A stretch of 64,000 bases of DNA from an uncultured Flavobacteriales bacterium (GCA_937973555.1 CALJKL010000063.1:47878-111877); one strand, 5' to 3'; positions 1-8,610 are shown, numbered from the stretch's first letter. The notes: generated by a model not told the origin, from the letters alone. Program-made: numbers and translations.

Positions 1-513
1 AGGCTCGTCTGCCAAAATCAATTCAGGGTGGTTTAGCAAAGCCCTTGCAATAGCAACACGTTGCTGTTCTCCTCCAGACAGCTGATGTGGCATTTTGTGC
101 TTTTTGGTCTGCATCCCTACGCTTGTCAATACCTCATTTATTCTGTCATCCATCAGGTTTTTGTCTTTCCAACCGGTTGCTTCCAACACGAAAAGCAAGT
201 TCTTTTCTACACTTCTGTCAGTCAACAATTGGAAATCCTGGAACACGATTCCTATTCTTCTTCTAAGGCCTGGAATGTCTGATGTTTTGAGCTTTTTAAG
301 GTCAAAACCTACTACTTCGCCTTCTCCTTCTTTCAAAGGAAGGTGTCCGTAAAGTACTTTCAGTAGAGAACTTTTTCCGGAGCCGGTTTTCCCGATGATG
401 TAGCAGAAGGTTCCTCTTTTGATATGAAGATTAACGTTCGATAAAACGGTGAAATTTTTCTGAACGATTTTAGCGTGATTAAGGGTAATGATATCGTTTC
501 CTACAAAATTCAT
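1..513 (-). CDS. ftsE: FtsE-like ABC transporter ATPase, 3' end cut by window
   Basis: The reading frame starts at an ATG at 513 and is still open at base 1, giving the first 171 residues. Visible motifs are the Walker A loop GKTGSGKSS (residues 41-49), the Q-loop FQDFQLL (91-97), the ABC signature LSGGEQQR (145-152) and Walker B LILADEP (165-171). The order and spacing match small ABC ATPases, and the FQDFQLL sequence around the Q-loop is typical of FtsE, which with FtsX couples ATP hydrolysis to cell-wall hydrolase control at the division site. The permease partner is not in view, so another small ABC ATPase such as a LolD relative remains possible. It is transcribed away from rpmH, out of the left edge. 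Confidence 0.8.
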   Translation of the reverse strand, partial: MNFVGNDIITLNHAKIVQKNFTVLSNVNLHIKRGTFCYIIGKTGSGKSSLLKVLYGHLPLKEGEGEVVGFDLKKLKTSDIPGLRRRIGIVFQDFQLLTDRSVEKNLLFVLEATGWKDKNLMDDRINEVLTSVGMQTKKHKMPHQLSGGEQQRVAIARALLNHPELILADEP

Positions 514-627
514 AATGGATATAATGATATTTATTGATATTGGAAGAGAGCCTTTCGGCATCCCATACAGATTTCAAAAATACTGAAATCTTTTTTTTAA
601 ACCTAAATTTTAGGAAAATTTTAACAA

Positions 628-660
628 CAAAAAATGCTCGGAAATTAGATTTCCAAGCAT
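628..660 (-). terminator. Rho-independent terminator after rpmH
   Basis: A 12-bp stem (bases 634-645 with 649-660, one G-U pair on the minus strand) closes a 3-base loop. Read on the minus strand it is followed by a T-run, and it lies just downstream of rpmH. Confidence 0.75.
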
Positions 661-689
661 AAATTTTATAATAAAATCAAAAGAAATTA

Positions 690-845
690 TTATCTCTTAG
701 CTCTAGCGTCGCTAACAGTTAATCTCTTTCTGCCTTTTGCTCTTCTTGCAGCCAATACTCTTCTACCATTTGGTGTAGACATTCTTTCTCTGAAACCGTG
801 TTTGTTTCTTTTCTTTCTTTCTGATGGTTGAAATGTTCTTTTCAT
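690..845 (-). CDS. rpmH: 50S ribosomal protein bL34
   Basis: This 51-residue, highly basic protein begins MKRTFQPSERKKRNKHGF and ends SDARAKR, which is the bL34 family pattern over its whole length (MKRTFQPS start, central HGFRERM, RRVLAARRAKGRKRL). It is a structural protein of the large ribosomal subunit. It stands alone, with its own strong promoter upstream and a terminator downstream. It is not next to dnaA or rnpA here, unlike the arrangement in many other bacteria. Confidence 0.97.
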   Translation of the reverse strand: MKRTFQPSERKKRNKHGFRERMSTPNGRRVLAARRAKGRKRLTVSDARAKR

Positions 846-892
846 TACTTCAATTTATATTGTGTCCGTAATTATTCTTCTTTTTGAGGTTG

Positions 893-923
893 CAAATATA
901 TGGATTTTTTTAAACTCCACAAA
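893..923 (-). promoter_or_regulatory. Bacteroidota-type promoter of rpmH
   Basis: On the minus strand TTTG (bases 920-923) is separated by exactly 19 bases from TATATTTG (893-900), the Bacteroidota sigma-70 consensus. This would give a leader of roughly 40 bases before the rpmH start. Confidence 0.75.
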
Positions 924-956
924 TTAATTTTAATTTTTTATTGATTTTTTGCGTTG

Positions 957-964
957 TATATTTG
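957..964 (+). promoter_or_regulatory. -7 box (TATATTTG) for the DHH phosphoesterase gene
   Basis: TATATTTG fits TAnnTTTG. It lies 20 bases before the ATG at 985 but overlaps a possible upstream TTG start at 949, so it argues for the ATG. No clear TTTG -33 element is seen. Confidence 0.5.
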
Positions 965-984
965 CGATTATTAAATCCTTTAAA

Positions 985-1989
985 ATGTTTAATTTTTCTG
1001 AACTTACCCAAATCAAAAACCTTTTGCAGCCTAGTTCTAATGTTGTAATTATTACCCATTATAATCCGGATGGCGATGCAATAGGCAGTTCGCTGGGATT
1101 GAAACATTTTCTGAGTGCCATGGGAATTGATGCTACGGTTTTGGTGCCAAATGATTTTCCGAAATTTCTAAAATGGATGCCTGATGCTAAAAAGATCGTT
1201 ATTTCTGAATACAAGCGCAAAATAGCCGGTGAGGCCATTTACAATGCTGATGTAATATTTTGTCTGGATTTTAATGCGCATCATAGAATTGGGATTTTGG
1301 GCGACTGGCTGATGAAGGCCAAAGCCAAGAAGATTTTAATAGACCATCATCAACAACCCGAAAATTTTGATTTTGTATATTCTAATACTGCACTTCCGGC
1401 AACTTGCCAGATGGTGTATCATTTTATAGAAGCTTTAGATGCTGAAAATTTGGTGGATCAGAATGTGGCAGAATGCCTTTATACAGGGATTCTTACAGAT
1501 ACTGGAGGTTTTCGTTTTCGTTCTACTTCAGCGGATACCCATAGAATAGTGGCAAAATTGATAGAAAGCGGAGCTAATCCTGATAAAATTACATCTAATA
1601 CCTGGGATACCAATACGGTTTCTAGATTGCACTTGCTGTCTTTAGTTTTGGGTAGAATAGAGTTGGTAAAAGAGGGTAAAGTGTCTATTCTATATCTTAA
1701 AAGAGATGAACTGAAAGAGTTTGGTTTTGAAAAGGGAGATACCGAAGGTTTTGTAAACTACGGGCTAAGCCTTGCCGGCACCAAAATGGCGGCCTTCTTT
1801 ATGGAGGATTTGTATGAGGATTTCATTAAAATCTCTTTCCGAAGTAAGGATGATGTAGATACCAATTCCTTTGCTAGAGCTCATTTCCATGGAGGTGGTC
1901 ACATCAATGCATCTGGTGGAAAATATTTTAAAGATATTTTATCAACCATTGAAGACTTCAAACAAAAAATTGAAGGGGAGGATTTTTAA
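985..1989 (+). CDS. DHH/DHHA1-family phosphoesterase (NrnA-like nanoRNase / pAp phosphatase)
   Basis: The protein has 334 residues from the ATG at 985. An in-frame TTG at 949 exists, but the -7 box at 957-964 would lie inside that extension. Visible motifs are NPDGDAIGSSLG near the N-terminus, a central FCLDFN, the DHH signature in LIDHHQQP, and the C-terminal DHHA1 glycine motif GGGHINASGG. The family uses two Mn2+ ions to remove nucleotides from very short RNAs or to dephosphorylate 3',5'-pAp. The full set of motifs suggests an active enzyme of the bifunctional NrnA type. It converges on hypE with a gap of only six bases and is not obviously linked to the hydrogenase genes. Confidence 0.9.
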   Translation: MFNFSELTQIKNLLQPSSNVVIITHYNPDGDAIGSSLGLKHFLSAMGIDATVLVPNDFPKFLKWMPDAKKIVISEYKRKIAGEAIYNADVIFCLDFNAHHRIGILGDWLMKAKAKKILIDHHQQPENFDFVYSNTALPATCQMVYHFIEALDAENLVDQNVAECLYTGILTDTGGFRFRSTSADTHRIVAKLIESGANPDKITSNTWDTNTVSRLHLLSLVLGRIELVKEGKVSILYLKRDELKEFGFEKGDTEGFVNYGLSLAGTKMAAFFMEDLYEDFIKISFRSKDDVDTNSFARAHFHGGGHINASGGKYFKDILSTIEDFKQKIEGEDF

Positions 1990-1995
1990 ACTTAT

Positions 1996-2997
1996 TTAGC
2001 AAATCCTCGGCAATTGCTCTCCGATTAAAGGATTCACCACGCGTTTTCCACCAAAGGCACTTTCCATAATGACTTTGCTTGCATGCTCTTCAGTTACGAA
2101 GCCTATTTTTGAGGCTTTATGATTAACGCGGTGTAGCGTATCCAGCACTTCATCCGCAATGTCATCGTCGCATACGCAAAGGAAAAGCCCTTCGTTTGCA
2201 ACATACATAGGGTCTAAACCGAGTAACTCACAAGCGCTTTTTACCTGGCTGTCTACCAATATTTTTTCTTCGTAAAGATGAATGCCCAGATTGCTTTCAG
2301 AAGTGATTTCATTCAATACAGAAGCCAGTCCGCCTCTGGTAGCGTCGCGTAAAAAATGGATTTTTTCTCCGAAGCTTTCAATGAGTTTTTTAACTTCAAA
2401 ATTGAGGTTTTTAGTGTCGCTTAAGATTTCACTTTCGAATTTTAAGCCCTCTCTTTCACTCATAATGGCCATTCCGTGTGAGGCAATTGGGCCATTGATA
2501 AGAATGCTTTGTCCGGGTTTGATGTGTTCAATGCCTATTTTGGCATTGTTGTATATTACACCAATTCCAGAGGTGTTGATGTAGATTTTATCACCTTTTC
2601 CGCGTTCCACTACTTTGGTGTCTCCTGTTACAATTTTTACGCCTGCTTTTTCTGTGGCGATTTTAATGGAATGAATGATTTTCTCGAAATCTTCCATAGG
2701 GAAACCTTCTTCAATAATAAAGGAAAGCGACAAATATTTCGGTTCTGCACCGCACATTGAAATATCATTCACGGTGCCAAATACTGCGAGTTCGCCAATG
2801 TTTCCTCCTTTAAAAAAGATAGGAGAAACTACAAAACTGTCTGTGGAAAAAGCCAGCCTACCCGAAAGATTTAAAAAAGCACCGTCGTGCTTTTGGTTCA
2901 GGATATCGTTACCTAAATTTTTGAAGATAAGATTGTTGAGAAGTTCGGTCATTTTTTCACCGCCGCTTCCATGCTGAAGGTCTATGTTTCCAGACAT
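1996..2997 (-). CDS. hypE: Hydrogenase maturation factor HypE
   Basis: The protein has 333 residues and belongs to the AIR synthase/PurM-like family. It starts with the HypE-type sequence around HGSGGEKM and ends in PRIC, the conserved C-terminal cysteine. HypF transfers a carbamoyl group to that thiol, and HypE dehydrates it with ATP to a thiocyanate that becomes the CN- ligand of the active-site iron. The ATP-binding FSTDSFVV and GTVNDISMCGA segments are visible. It is the last gene of the minus-strand hypA-hypB-hypC-(PnuC-like)-hypE run. Its partners HypF and HypD are on the opposite strand of the same island. Confidence 0.96.
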   Translation of the reverse strand: MSGNIDLQHGSGGEKMTELLNNLIFKNLGNDILNQKHDGAFLNLSGRLAFSTDSFVVSPIFFKGGNIGELAVFGTVNDISMCGAEPKYLSLSFIIEEGFPMEDFEKIIHSIKIATEKAGVKIVTGDTKVVERGKGDKIYINTSGIGVIYNNAKIGIEHIKPGQSILINGPIASHGMAIMSEREGLKFESEILSDTKNLNFEVKKLIESFGEKIHFLRDATRGGLASVLNEITSESNLGIHLYEEKILVDSQVKSACELLGLDPMYVANEGLFLCVCDDDIADEVLDTLHRVNHKASKIGFVTEEHASKVIMESAFGGKRVVNPLIGEQLPRIC

Positions 2998-3018
2998 AAC
3001 TGTGGTTTTTTCAATAAT

Positions 3019-3789
3019 TTATGGGTTTGAAACCGCCAAAGTATCTGATTTTTTGACGTCCCTGTTCAGAACCCAATCTGCCAATACAATTACCGCGTTA
3101 ATTAAATAAAAAATATATTTGGCAATATTGGCAATGTTAAGTTGTATAAATGCTTTAAAGAGTTGTACTACATTGTAAATAGCCCAACTCAAAAAAGTAG
3201 ATTCATATTTTAATGCGGAGCTGAAATTGGCACCTAAGGACAATCCGAAAGTAATGGATACAATATTGTAAAACAACAAATCGTCTCTTCCGCCAAAAAT
3301 CTCAGTGCCTATATACACCAATGCGTATCCTAAAACAAGCCCTATGGAATTGATTACATAATAATTGAAATCAATTTTTCTTATTTTCTCGCCCTTATTC
3401 CATTTTACTACTGCAAAATAAGTGATAATAAAGGTAAGAGGATAAGTGATGGCTGCTGAATGATTTCCTAAAAAATAATCTATGGTTCCGGAATTGATAG
3501 TGGTTAATAACCCTATCATGTTTCCAAAATTATTTTGTTTTCCTACAAATCTTGTAGAAAGCAGCGAAAACACTGCGCCTACGGTAGAAAAAATTCCCAA
3601 AGGAAATGCTCCTTGCTGGATGAGGGAAATCTGTTGGCTGAAAGGTACGTTATAAATAACCTCACCATGAAAGTAAAACGTGAGGTGAAACTCATTGTAA
3701 ATACTTACCAGCAAAACCAGACAGGCACCCAGTAGATCCATATATTTGGAATGCACAAATGCACGAACTCCTTTTTTTAGTCTAAACAT
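3019..3789 (-). CDS. PnuC-like integral membrane protein inside the hyp operon
   Basis: This 256-residue protein has about seven hydrophobic segments and no signal peptide. Several stretches resemble PnuC nicotinamide riboside transporters: a central N-F-G-N-M-I-G-L-L helix, a WNKGEKIRKID loop, and a C-terminal half ending YIFYLINAVIVLADW. The resemblance was judged by eye and is only moderate. The gene lies between hypC and hypE on the same strand, 22 bases before hypE, so it is probably co-transcribed with them. No standard hydrogenase accessory gene has this form. It may move a nicotinamide compound or, more speculatively, something needed for maturation. Confidence 0.6.
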   Translation of the reverse strand: MFRLKKGVRAFVHSKYMDLLGACLVLLVSIYNEFHLTFYFHGEVIYNVPFSQQISLIQQGAFPLGIFSTVGAVFSLLSTRFVGKQNNFGNMIGLLTTINSGTIDYFLGNHSAAITYPLTFIITYFAVVKWNKGEKIRKIDFNYYVINSIGLVLGYALVYIGTEIFGGRDDLLFYNIVSITFGLSLGANFSSALKYESTFLSWAIYNVVQLFKAFIQLNIANIAKYIFYLINAVIVLADWVLNRDVKKSDTLAVSNP

Positions 3790-3919
3790 TCTTATTCTTT
3801 TGCAGCGGCATTTTATAGAAAACGCCCAAAATTCTGCGCAAAAATAAGAATTTTGAGATAACAGTCAGGTTTTTTCGTCTGCTCTTGCCTGTTATTTTTA
3901 TTTTATTTGTGGTCTTTAT

Positions 3920-4174
3920 TTAGTTTTCTGGTTCCAGCTCCAGATCTTCGCCCATCAGTTTCAGGGCCTCCATGGTTTTTTTTGCCTCTTCCTCGTCAAT
4001 GATGCCAATGGCTGCACCTACGTGTACCAAAACATAATCGCCAATTTTGGCGTCGGGCACCAAGGCGAGATTTACCTCTTTTTTAATGCCTTCAAAATCT
4101 ACGCTTCCTATTCTGAAGACTTCATCGAGTTCTGAAGTAATATTTTCTAATTTTCCGGGTATTGCTAAACACAT
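3920..4174 (-). CDS. hypC: Hydrogenase assembly chaperone HypC/HybG/HupF
   Basis: The protein has 84 residues and begins MCLAIPGKL, the HypC signature in which Cys2 (exposed after Met removal) binds the Fe(CN)2CO unit and the large-subunit precursor. The OB-fold-like core and the DYVLVHVGAAIGIIDEEEA segment are conserved. HypC works with HypD as the iron-loading scaffold and then delivers iron to the hydrogenase large subunit. It follows hypB by about 50 bases that are rich in A, T and near-repeated AAATTT units. Confidence 0.96.
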   Translation of the reverse strand: MCLAIPGKLENITSELDEVFRIGSVDFEGIKKEVNLALVPDAKIGDYVLVHVGAAIGIIDEEEAKKTMEALKLMGEDLELEPEN

Positions 4175-4224
4175 AAATTCAAAAAATTTAAAATTTAAAA
4201 TTCAAAAGTTAAAAATGAGGGCTT

Positions 4225-5070
4225 TTAACTTTTTATTTTTGACTTAAGAAATTCATACCACGCCTCCATGCCTTGTCCGGTAGTGGCAGAAACTTCGAAA
4301 AACTGAATATTTGGATTTACCTTTTTTGCACTTTCTTTCAATCTTTCCACGTCGAATTTAAGATAAGGAAGAAGGTCTATCTTGTTTATTAAACAGATGT
4401 TAGAAGTGCTGAACATGTCGGGGTATTTCAAAGGTTTGTCTTCGCCTTCGGTTACCGAAATAATAACCGTACGGGAATTTTCTCCTAAGTCAAACATGGC
4501 AGGACAAACCAAATTTCCTACATTTTCTATCATTAGGATAGAATTTTCTTTTGGCTTCAGTTCCTTTAAGGATTTGGCAATCATTTCAGAGTCTAAATGA
4601 CACCCTTTTCCTGTATTGATCTGCAATACAGGGATTTCCAAAGCGTGAATTCTTTCCGCATCGTTAGTAGTTTGTTGGTCTCCTTCAATCACAGAAAACT
4701 CCAATTGGCCTTTCAAATCGGAAATTGTTTTTTCCAGAAGGGAGGTTTTTCCCGAGCCTGGTGAACTTACCAGATTCATGGCGTATATATTTAGCGCTTC
4801 AAAAAAACCTCTATTTCTTTCCGCGCCTAATTGATTTTGATGAAGGATATCTTTTTCCAGCTCCACAATATTTACCTCATGAGAGTGATGGTGTCCGTGA
4901 TTATGGTCATGATGGTGGTGATCTTCTTCGTGAGAGTGTGTATGGTCTCCGTGGTGGTGATCATGACTGTGGCTATGACCATCATGATGATGGTGAGTAT
5001 GATGATTTTCTCCCATTTTGGTTAAAGTGATGCCGTTTTCATTGGCACTGCATCCGCAAGTTGAACACAT
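4225..5070 (-). CDS. hypB: Hydrogenase nickel incorporation GTPase HypB with long His-rich domain
   Basis: The protein has 281 residues. It opens with MCSTCGC (Cys2, Cys5, Cys7), the high-affinity nickel site of E. coli-type HypB. Residues 23-64 contain 25 histidines with Asp, Gly and Ser between them, a nickel-storage stretch like those of rhizobial HypB. The SIMIBI GTPase domain follows: P-loop GSGKT (105-109), a KGCHLDSEM metal-site motif, VGNLVCPAMFD, and the guanine-specificity motif NKID. It inserts Ni2+ into the large subunit with HypA and GTP hydrolysis. It lies 53 bases downstream of hypA. Confidence 0.97.
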   Translation of the reverse strand: MCSTCGCSANENGITLTKMGENHHTHHHHDGHSHSHDHHHGDHTHSHEEDHHHHDHNHGHHHSHEVNIVELEKDILHQNQLGAERNRGFFEALNIYAMNLVSSPGSGKTSLLEKTISDLKGQLEFSVIEGDQQTTNDAERIHALEIPVLQINTGKGCHLDSEMIAKSLKELKPKENSILMIENVGNLVCPAMFDLGENSRTVIISVTEGEDKPLKYPDMFSTSNICLINKIDLLPYLKFDVERLKESAKKVNPNIQFFEVSATTGQGMEAWYEFLKSKIKS

Positions 5071-5123
5071 ATATTATATATTTTATTTAAAGTTTAGGAT
5101 TCAATGGTTTTTTATTTTCAGAA

Positions 5124-5465
5124 TCAGACAATGATCAGTTTCTTCACTTTCATTTCTTTTCCTGTTACAATTTCTTTGAAGGGGCTTCCGCATCGCTCAC
5201 AAGAATCGTAGATTTTGGTGATTTTGAATTCATGGTCACATTCTGCACATCTTGCAAAGCCTTCTGGTTCGGAAATATGAACAATGGCATCTTGTAGGAC
5301 GGTATTTTTCATACAGCTGTCCCAGACGAATTCCAAAGACGGTATTTCTACGCCTGAAATTTTACCGATTTCAAGGAAAATTTCGGCTACTTTTTGGCCT
5401 TTTATTTTCTCTACTTCAGCCTCTGCTGTTTTAAGAATTGAGGTAGCAATTGAAAGTTCGTGCAT
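5124..5465 (-). CDS. hypA: Hydrogenase/nickel maturation protein HypA
   Basis: The protein has 113 residues. It starts MHELS, whose His2 and amino terminus form the nickel site. The zinc site is made by Cys73, Cys76, Cys89 and Cys92, in the patterns CAEC and CERC. HypA receives nickel from HypB and delivers it to the hydrogenase large-subunit precursor. It is the first gene of the minus-strand hyp operon and is transcribed divergently from the hydrogenase structural genes, with a shared control region of about 245 bases between them. Confidence 0.96.
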   Translation of the reverse strand: MHELSIATSILKTAEAEVEKIKGQKVAEIFLEIGKISGVEIPSLEFVWDSCMKNTVLQDAIVHISEPEGFARCAECDHEFKITKIYDSCERCGSPFKEIVTGKEMKVKKLIIV

Positions 5466-5488
5466 GTTTTTCGTGAATTCTTAGATAA

Positions 5489-5496
5489 CAAAACTA
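5489..5496 (-). promoter_or_regulatory. Possible -7 box of the hypA operon
   Basis: The minus-strand sequence TAGTTTTG fits TAnnTTTG and lies 24 bases before the hypA ATG. No TTTG element is seen at the ideal distance, so support is limited. Confidence 0.35.
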
Positions 5497-5599
5497 CACT
5501 TTTTTGGTCAATTTTTGCATTAAAATTTCAATTTTAAATAGGATTTTTTTGTGATTTTTATCAGTATAATAAATTATAAATATTCATTATATTTAGTAT

Positions 5600-5661
5600 T
5601 TAAAGGAGTTTAATGATAAAAATAACAGATAAAAATTAAGAAATCCTTTAAGATAAATTTG
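5600..5661 (+). promoter_or_regulatory. Candidate operator plus -7 box of the hydrogenase operon
   Basis: TAAATTTG at 5654-5661 fits the TAnnTTTG box and precedes the small-subunit ATG by about 50 bases. Just upstream an inverted repeat pairs TTAAAGGA (5600-5607) with TCCTTTAA (5644-5651). Its position against the promoter would suit a regulator binding site, but an 8-bp repeat in AT-rich DNA can arise by chance. Confidence 0.35.
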
Positions 5662-5710
5662 TCCTATTTAATTTTTTTTTTAATTTTTTGGACATAAATA
5701 ATAAAATTAT

Positions 5711-6847
5711 ATGAGAACTAAATCTTCAACCAATGAAACTTATCTTGAAAGTATCGAAAGAAAAGGATATTCAAGGAGAGATTTCATGAAATTTGTCGCC
5801 TTTATGGGTGCTTATATGGGAATCGAAAGTTCTGCTCTTGGACAAGTTGCAAAAGCATTGGAAAATACACCAAGACTTCCTGTAATTTGGGAACACTTTC
5901 AAGAGTGTACTTGTTGTAGTGAGTCTTTTATCCGTTCAGACCATCCTATTGTGGCGGATATCATTTTAGACAAAATCTCTTTGGATTATACTTTAACCTT
6001 AATGGCAGCGAGCGGTCATCAGGCAGAAGCGGCGAAACAGGCTACCATGGAAAAATACAAAGGAAAATATATTCTTTGTGTGGAAGGCTCTATACCATTA
6101 GGAGATGATGGCAACTACTGTGTAATTGGAGGAAGAACAGCCATAGATATTTTAAAAGAATCTGCTAAGGATGCTGCGGCCATTATTGCATGGGGAAGCT
6201 GTGCAACTACAGGTTGTGTACAGGCTGCTAAGCCAAATCCTACCAACGCAGTACCAATTAATAAAATTATTACAGATAAACCTATTATTAACGTGCCTGG
6301 TTGTCCACCAATTGGTGAAGTGATGGCTGGTGTAATTGTTCATTATGTAGCATTCGGAAAACTTCCTGAACTGGATTCAGCGGGTAGACCAAAAGCATTC
6401 TATTCTAAACGAGTACATGATAGCTGCTACAGAAGACCATACTTTGATGCAGGGTTATTTGTAGAAAGTTTTGATGACGAAAACGCTAAAAAAGGATACT
6501 GTCTATATAAAGTAGGTTGTAAAGGACCTTCAACTTATAATACTTGTGGTAATATGAAATGGAACGGAGGTATCTCTTATCCTATTCAGTCTGGACACGG
6601 ATGTATTGGTTGTAGTGCAGATAAATTCTGGGATGCGGCAGATAGTTTCTATTCTAGAGACGTTTCTGCGGCTAACGGCAAAGCGGAAGAAAATGCAGAT
6701 ACCCTTGGTAAAATTGCATTAGGTGGTGTTGTGGCAGGAGCTGCAATACACGCAGTGGCTTCTAATATTTCCAAAAGAAAAGATTTGGATAGAAGAATAA
6801 AAGAAGCAGAAGAAGGTGAGAAAACATTGGCTAAAGATAAAATTTAA
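5711..6847 (+). CDS. hyaA: [NiFe]-hydrogenase small subunit, oxygen-tolerant group 1d type
   Basis: The protein has 378 residues. A Tat signal with SRRDFMKF (residues 21-28) is followed by a hydrophobic segment. Cluster ligands visible are proximal Cys66, Cys69, Cys164 and Cys198, distal His236, Cys239, Cys264 and Cys270, and medial Cys279, Cys298 and Cys301. Two further cysteines, Cys68 (in ECTCCSESF) and Cys169 (in SCATTGCVQA), sit where group 1d enzymes carry the extra ligands of the [4Fe-3S] proximal cluster that gives O2 tolerance. Residues about 333-354 form a C-terminal membrane anchor. It takes electrons from the large subunit to the cytochrome b encoded two genes downstream. The large subunit starts 12 bases after its stop. 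Confidence 0.97.
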   Translation: MRTKSSTNETYLESIERKGYSRRDFMKFVAFMGAYMGIESSALGQVAKALENTPRLPVIWEHFQECTCCSESFIRSDHPIVADIILDKISLDYTLTLMAASGHQAEAAKQATMEKYKGKYILCVEGSIPLGDDGNYCVIGGRTAIDILKESAKDAAAIIAWGSCATTGCVQAAKPNPTNAVPINKIITDKPIINVPGCPPIGEVMAGVIVHYVAFGKLPELDSAGRPKAFYSKRVHDSCYRRPYFDAGLFVESFDDENAKKGYCLYKVGCKGPSTYNTCGNMKWNGGISYPIQSGHGCIGCSADKFWDAADSFYSRDVSAANGKAEENADTLGKIALGGVVAGAAIHAVASNISKRKDLDRRIKEAEEGEKTLAKDKI

Positions 6848-6858
6848 AATAGAGAAAA

Positions 6859-8598
6859 ATGGCAAATAGAATAGTAGTAGATCCTATTACAAGGATTGAA
6901 GGTCATTTAAGAGCAGAAGTAGAAATTACCGACGGTACCATCAGAGAAGCGTTTTTGTCTTCTACTATGGTTAGAGGTTTAGAAAATATTGTAAAAGGTA
7001 GAAATCCTAAAGATGTTTGGGCTTTTGTACAAAGAACTTGTGGGGTATGTACTACCACACACGCTATCACTTCTATCAGAGCGGTAGAAAATGCATTGAA
7101 CATTGCTGTTCCGCCAAATGCAGAAATGGTAAGAAACATTATGTTGGGTGCATTATATTTGCACGATCACGTAGTGCATTTCTATCATCTTCATGCATTC
7201 GACTGGGTAGATGTGGTAAGCGGACTTAGTGCAGATCCTAAGAAAACATCAGAATTGGCACAATCCATTTCGAATTGGCCAAAATCTTCACCAGGTTATT
7301 TTGCTGATTTACAGAAAAGACTGAAAAAATTCGTAGAAAGCGGTCAGTTAGGTATTTTTGCCAACGGATATTGGGGACACCCTGCTATGAAACTTCCACC
7401 AGAAGCCAACCTTATGGCAACGGCTCACTACCTGGAAGCTTTGGAATGGCAAAAAGAAATCGTGAAAATTCACGCTATTTTTGGAGGTAAAAACCCTCAC
7501 CCTAATTTCTTAGTGGGAGGTATGGCTTGTGCCATCAATACCGATGATGCAAGTGGTTTGAACGCGGAAAGACTAGCTTTGGTAAAACAACTTTTAGATC
7601 AAGGTAAAGAATTTGTAGAACAAGTTTATATCCCAGATTTATTAACCATTGCAAGCTTCTACAAAGATTGGGGCTCAATAGGTGGTTTCCACAATTTTAT
7701 GGCATTCGGAGATTTCCCAATGGCAGGATACGGAAACAAAGATATGAGTACTTACAAATTCCCTTCAGGGGTAATTCTTAACAAAGATTTATCTAAAGTT
7801 CATAGTCTTGATTTAGAAGACCTTAAAACGGTAGAAGAATATGTAAACAATTCTTGGTACGATTACTCTGGTGATCCTCTTGCAGGAAAACACCCTTGGA
7901 GTGGAGAAACCAACATCAACTATACCGGTCCTAAACCGCCATACGAACACCTAGATGTTTCTCAAAAATACAGTTTCATCAAAACACCAAGATGGAAAGG
8001 TCAGGCCATGGAAGTAGGTCCACTAGCGAGAATGTTGGTAGGATATGCATCCGGTAGAGAAGAATTTAAAGAAGTAGTAGATTCTGCTTTATCTAAATTG
8101 CAAGTGCCTGCAGAAGCATTATTCTCTACTTTGGGAAGAACTGCAGCAAGAGGTTTGGAAACTCAATTGGTGGCTAACTGGAATATGGAATTCTATGATA
8201 CTTTAATCAATAATATCAAAGGCGGTGACGAAAGAATGGCCAATATGGAGAAATGGGATGTTTCTACATGGCCTAAAGAAGCTGCAAAAGGTGTAGGTAG
8301 AACGGAAGCGCCAAGAGGTGGATTAAGCCACTGGATTGTGATTAAAGATGGTAAGACTGAAAACTATCAACAAGTAGTTCCTTCTACATGGAATGCTTCT
8401 CCTAGAGATCCGAAAGGACAACGTTCTCCTTATGAAAGCACCCTGTTGAATACACCGGTTGCAGATCCAGAATTACCTTTGGAAATCATCAGAACCATCC
8501 ACTCTTTCGACCCATGTATTGCCTGTGCAGTACACTTGTATGATGAGAAAGGAGAAATCATTAAAGAAGTAAATGACGTTTCTGTTTGTTCAATTTAA
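6859..8598 (+). CDS. hyaB: [NiFe]-hydrogenase large (catalytic) subunit precursor
   Basis: The protein has 579 residues. All four nickel-iron ligands are present: Cys61 and Cys64 in RTCGVC, and Cys553 and Cys556 in DPCIACAVH. RIEGH near the N-terminus supplies the conserved Glu14 of the L1 motif. The sequence continues 20 residues past His559; this tail should be cut off by the protease encoded at 9416 after nickel insertion, which is the normal last step of maturation. The protein has no signal and would cross the inner membrane bound to the Tat signal of the small subunit. It oxidises H2 on the periplasmic side. Confidence 0.97.
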   Translation: MANRIVVDPITRIEGHLRAEVEITDGTIREAFLSSTMVRGLENIVKGRNPKDVWAFVQRTCGVCTTTHAITSIRAVENALNIAVPPNAEMVRNIMLGALYLHDHVVHFYHLHAFDWVDVVSGLSADPKKTSELAQSISNWPKSSPGYFADLQKRLKKFVESGQLGIFANGYWGHPAMKLPPEANLMATAHYLEALEWQKEIVKIHAIFGGKNPHPNFLVGGMACAINTDDASGLNAERLALVKQLLDQGKEFVEQVYIPDLLTIASFYKDWGSIGGFHNFMAFGDFPMAGYGNKDMSTYKFPSGVILNKDLSKVHSLDLEDLKTVEEYVNNSWYDYSGDPLAGKHPWSGETNINYTGPKPPYEHLDVSQKYSFIKTPRWKGQAMEVGPLARMLVGYASGREEFKEVVDSALSKLQVPAEALFSTLGRTAARGLETQLVANWNMEFYDTLINNIKGGDERMANMEKWDVSTWPKEAAKGVGRTEAPRGGLSHWIVIKDGKTENYQQVVPSTWNASPRDPKGQRSPYESTLLNTPVADPELPLEIIRTIHSFDPCIACAVHLYDEKGEIIKEVNDVSVCSI

Positions 8599-8610
8599 TT
8601 TTCAGAACTA

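Noticed and set aside
61..352. Plus-strand frames of 73 and 85 residues at the left edge
   Set aside because: They overlie the FtsE-like ATPase on the other strand, whose motifs are unmistakable.
949..984. Upstream TTG start for the DHH phosphoesterase
   Set aside because: The -7 box TATATTTG at 957-964 would lie within the extension, and the added residues do not match the family.
2282..2977. Several plus-strand frames of 83-100 residues opposite hypE
   Set aside because: Shadows of hypE; no protein motif and no promoter.
4178..4215. AAATTTAAAATTTAAAATTC-like run between hypC and hypB
   Set aside because: Low-complexity A/T sequence; could be part of a dispersed repeat, but nothing in this window supports it.
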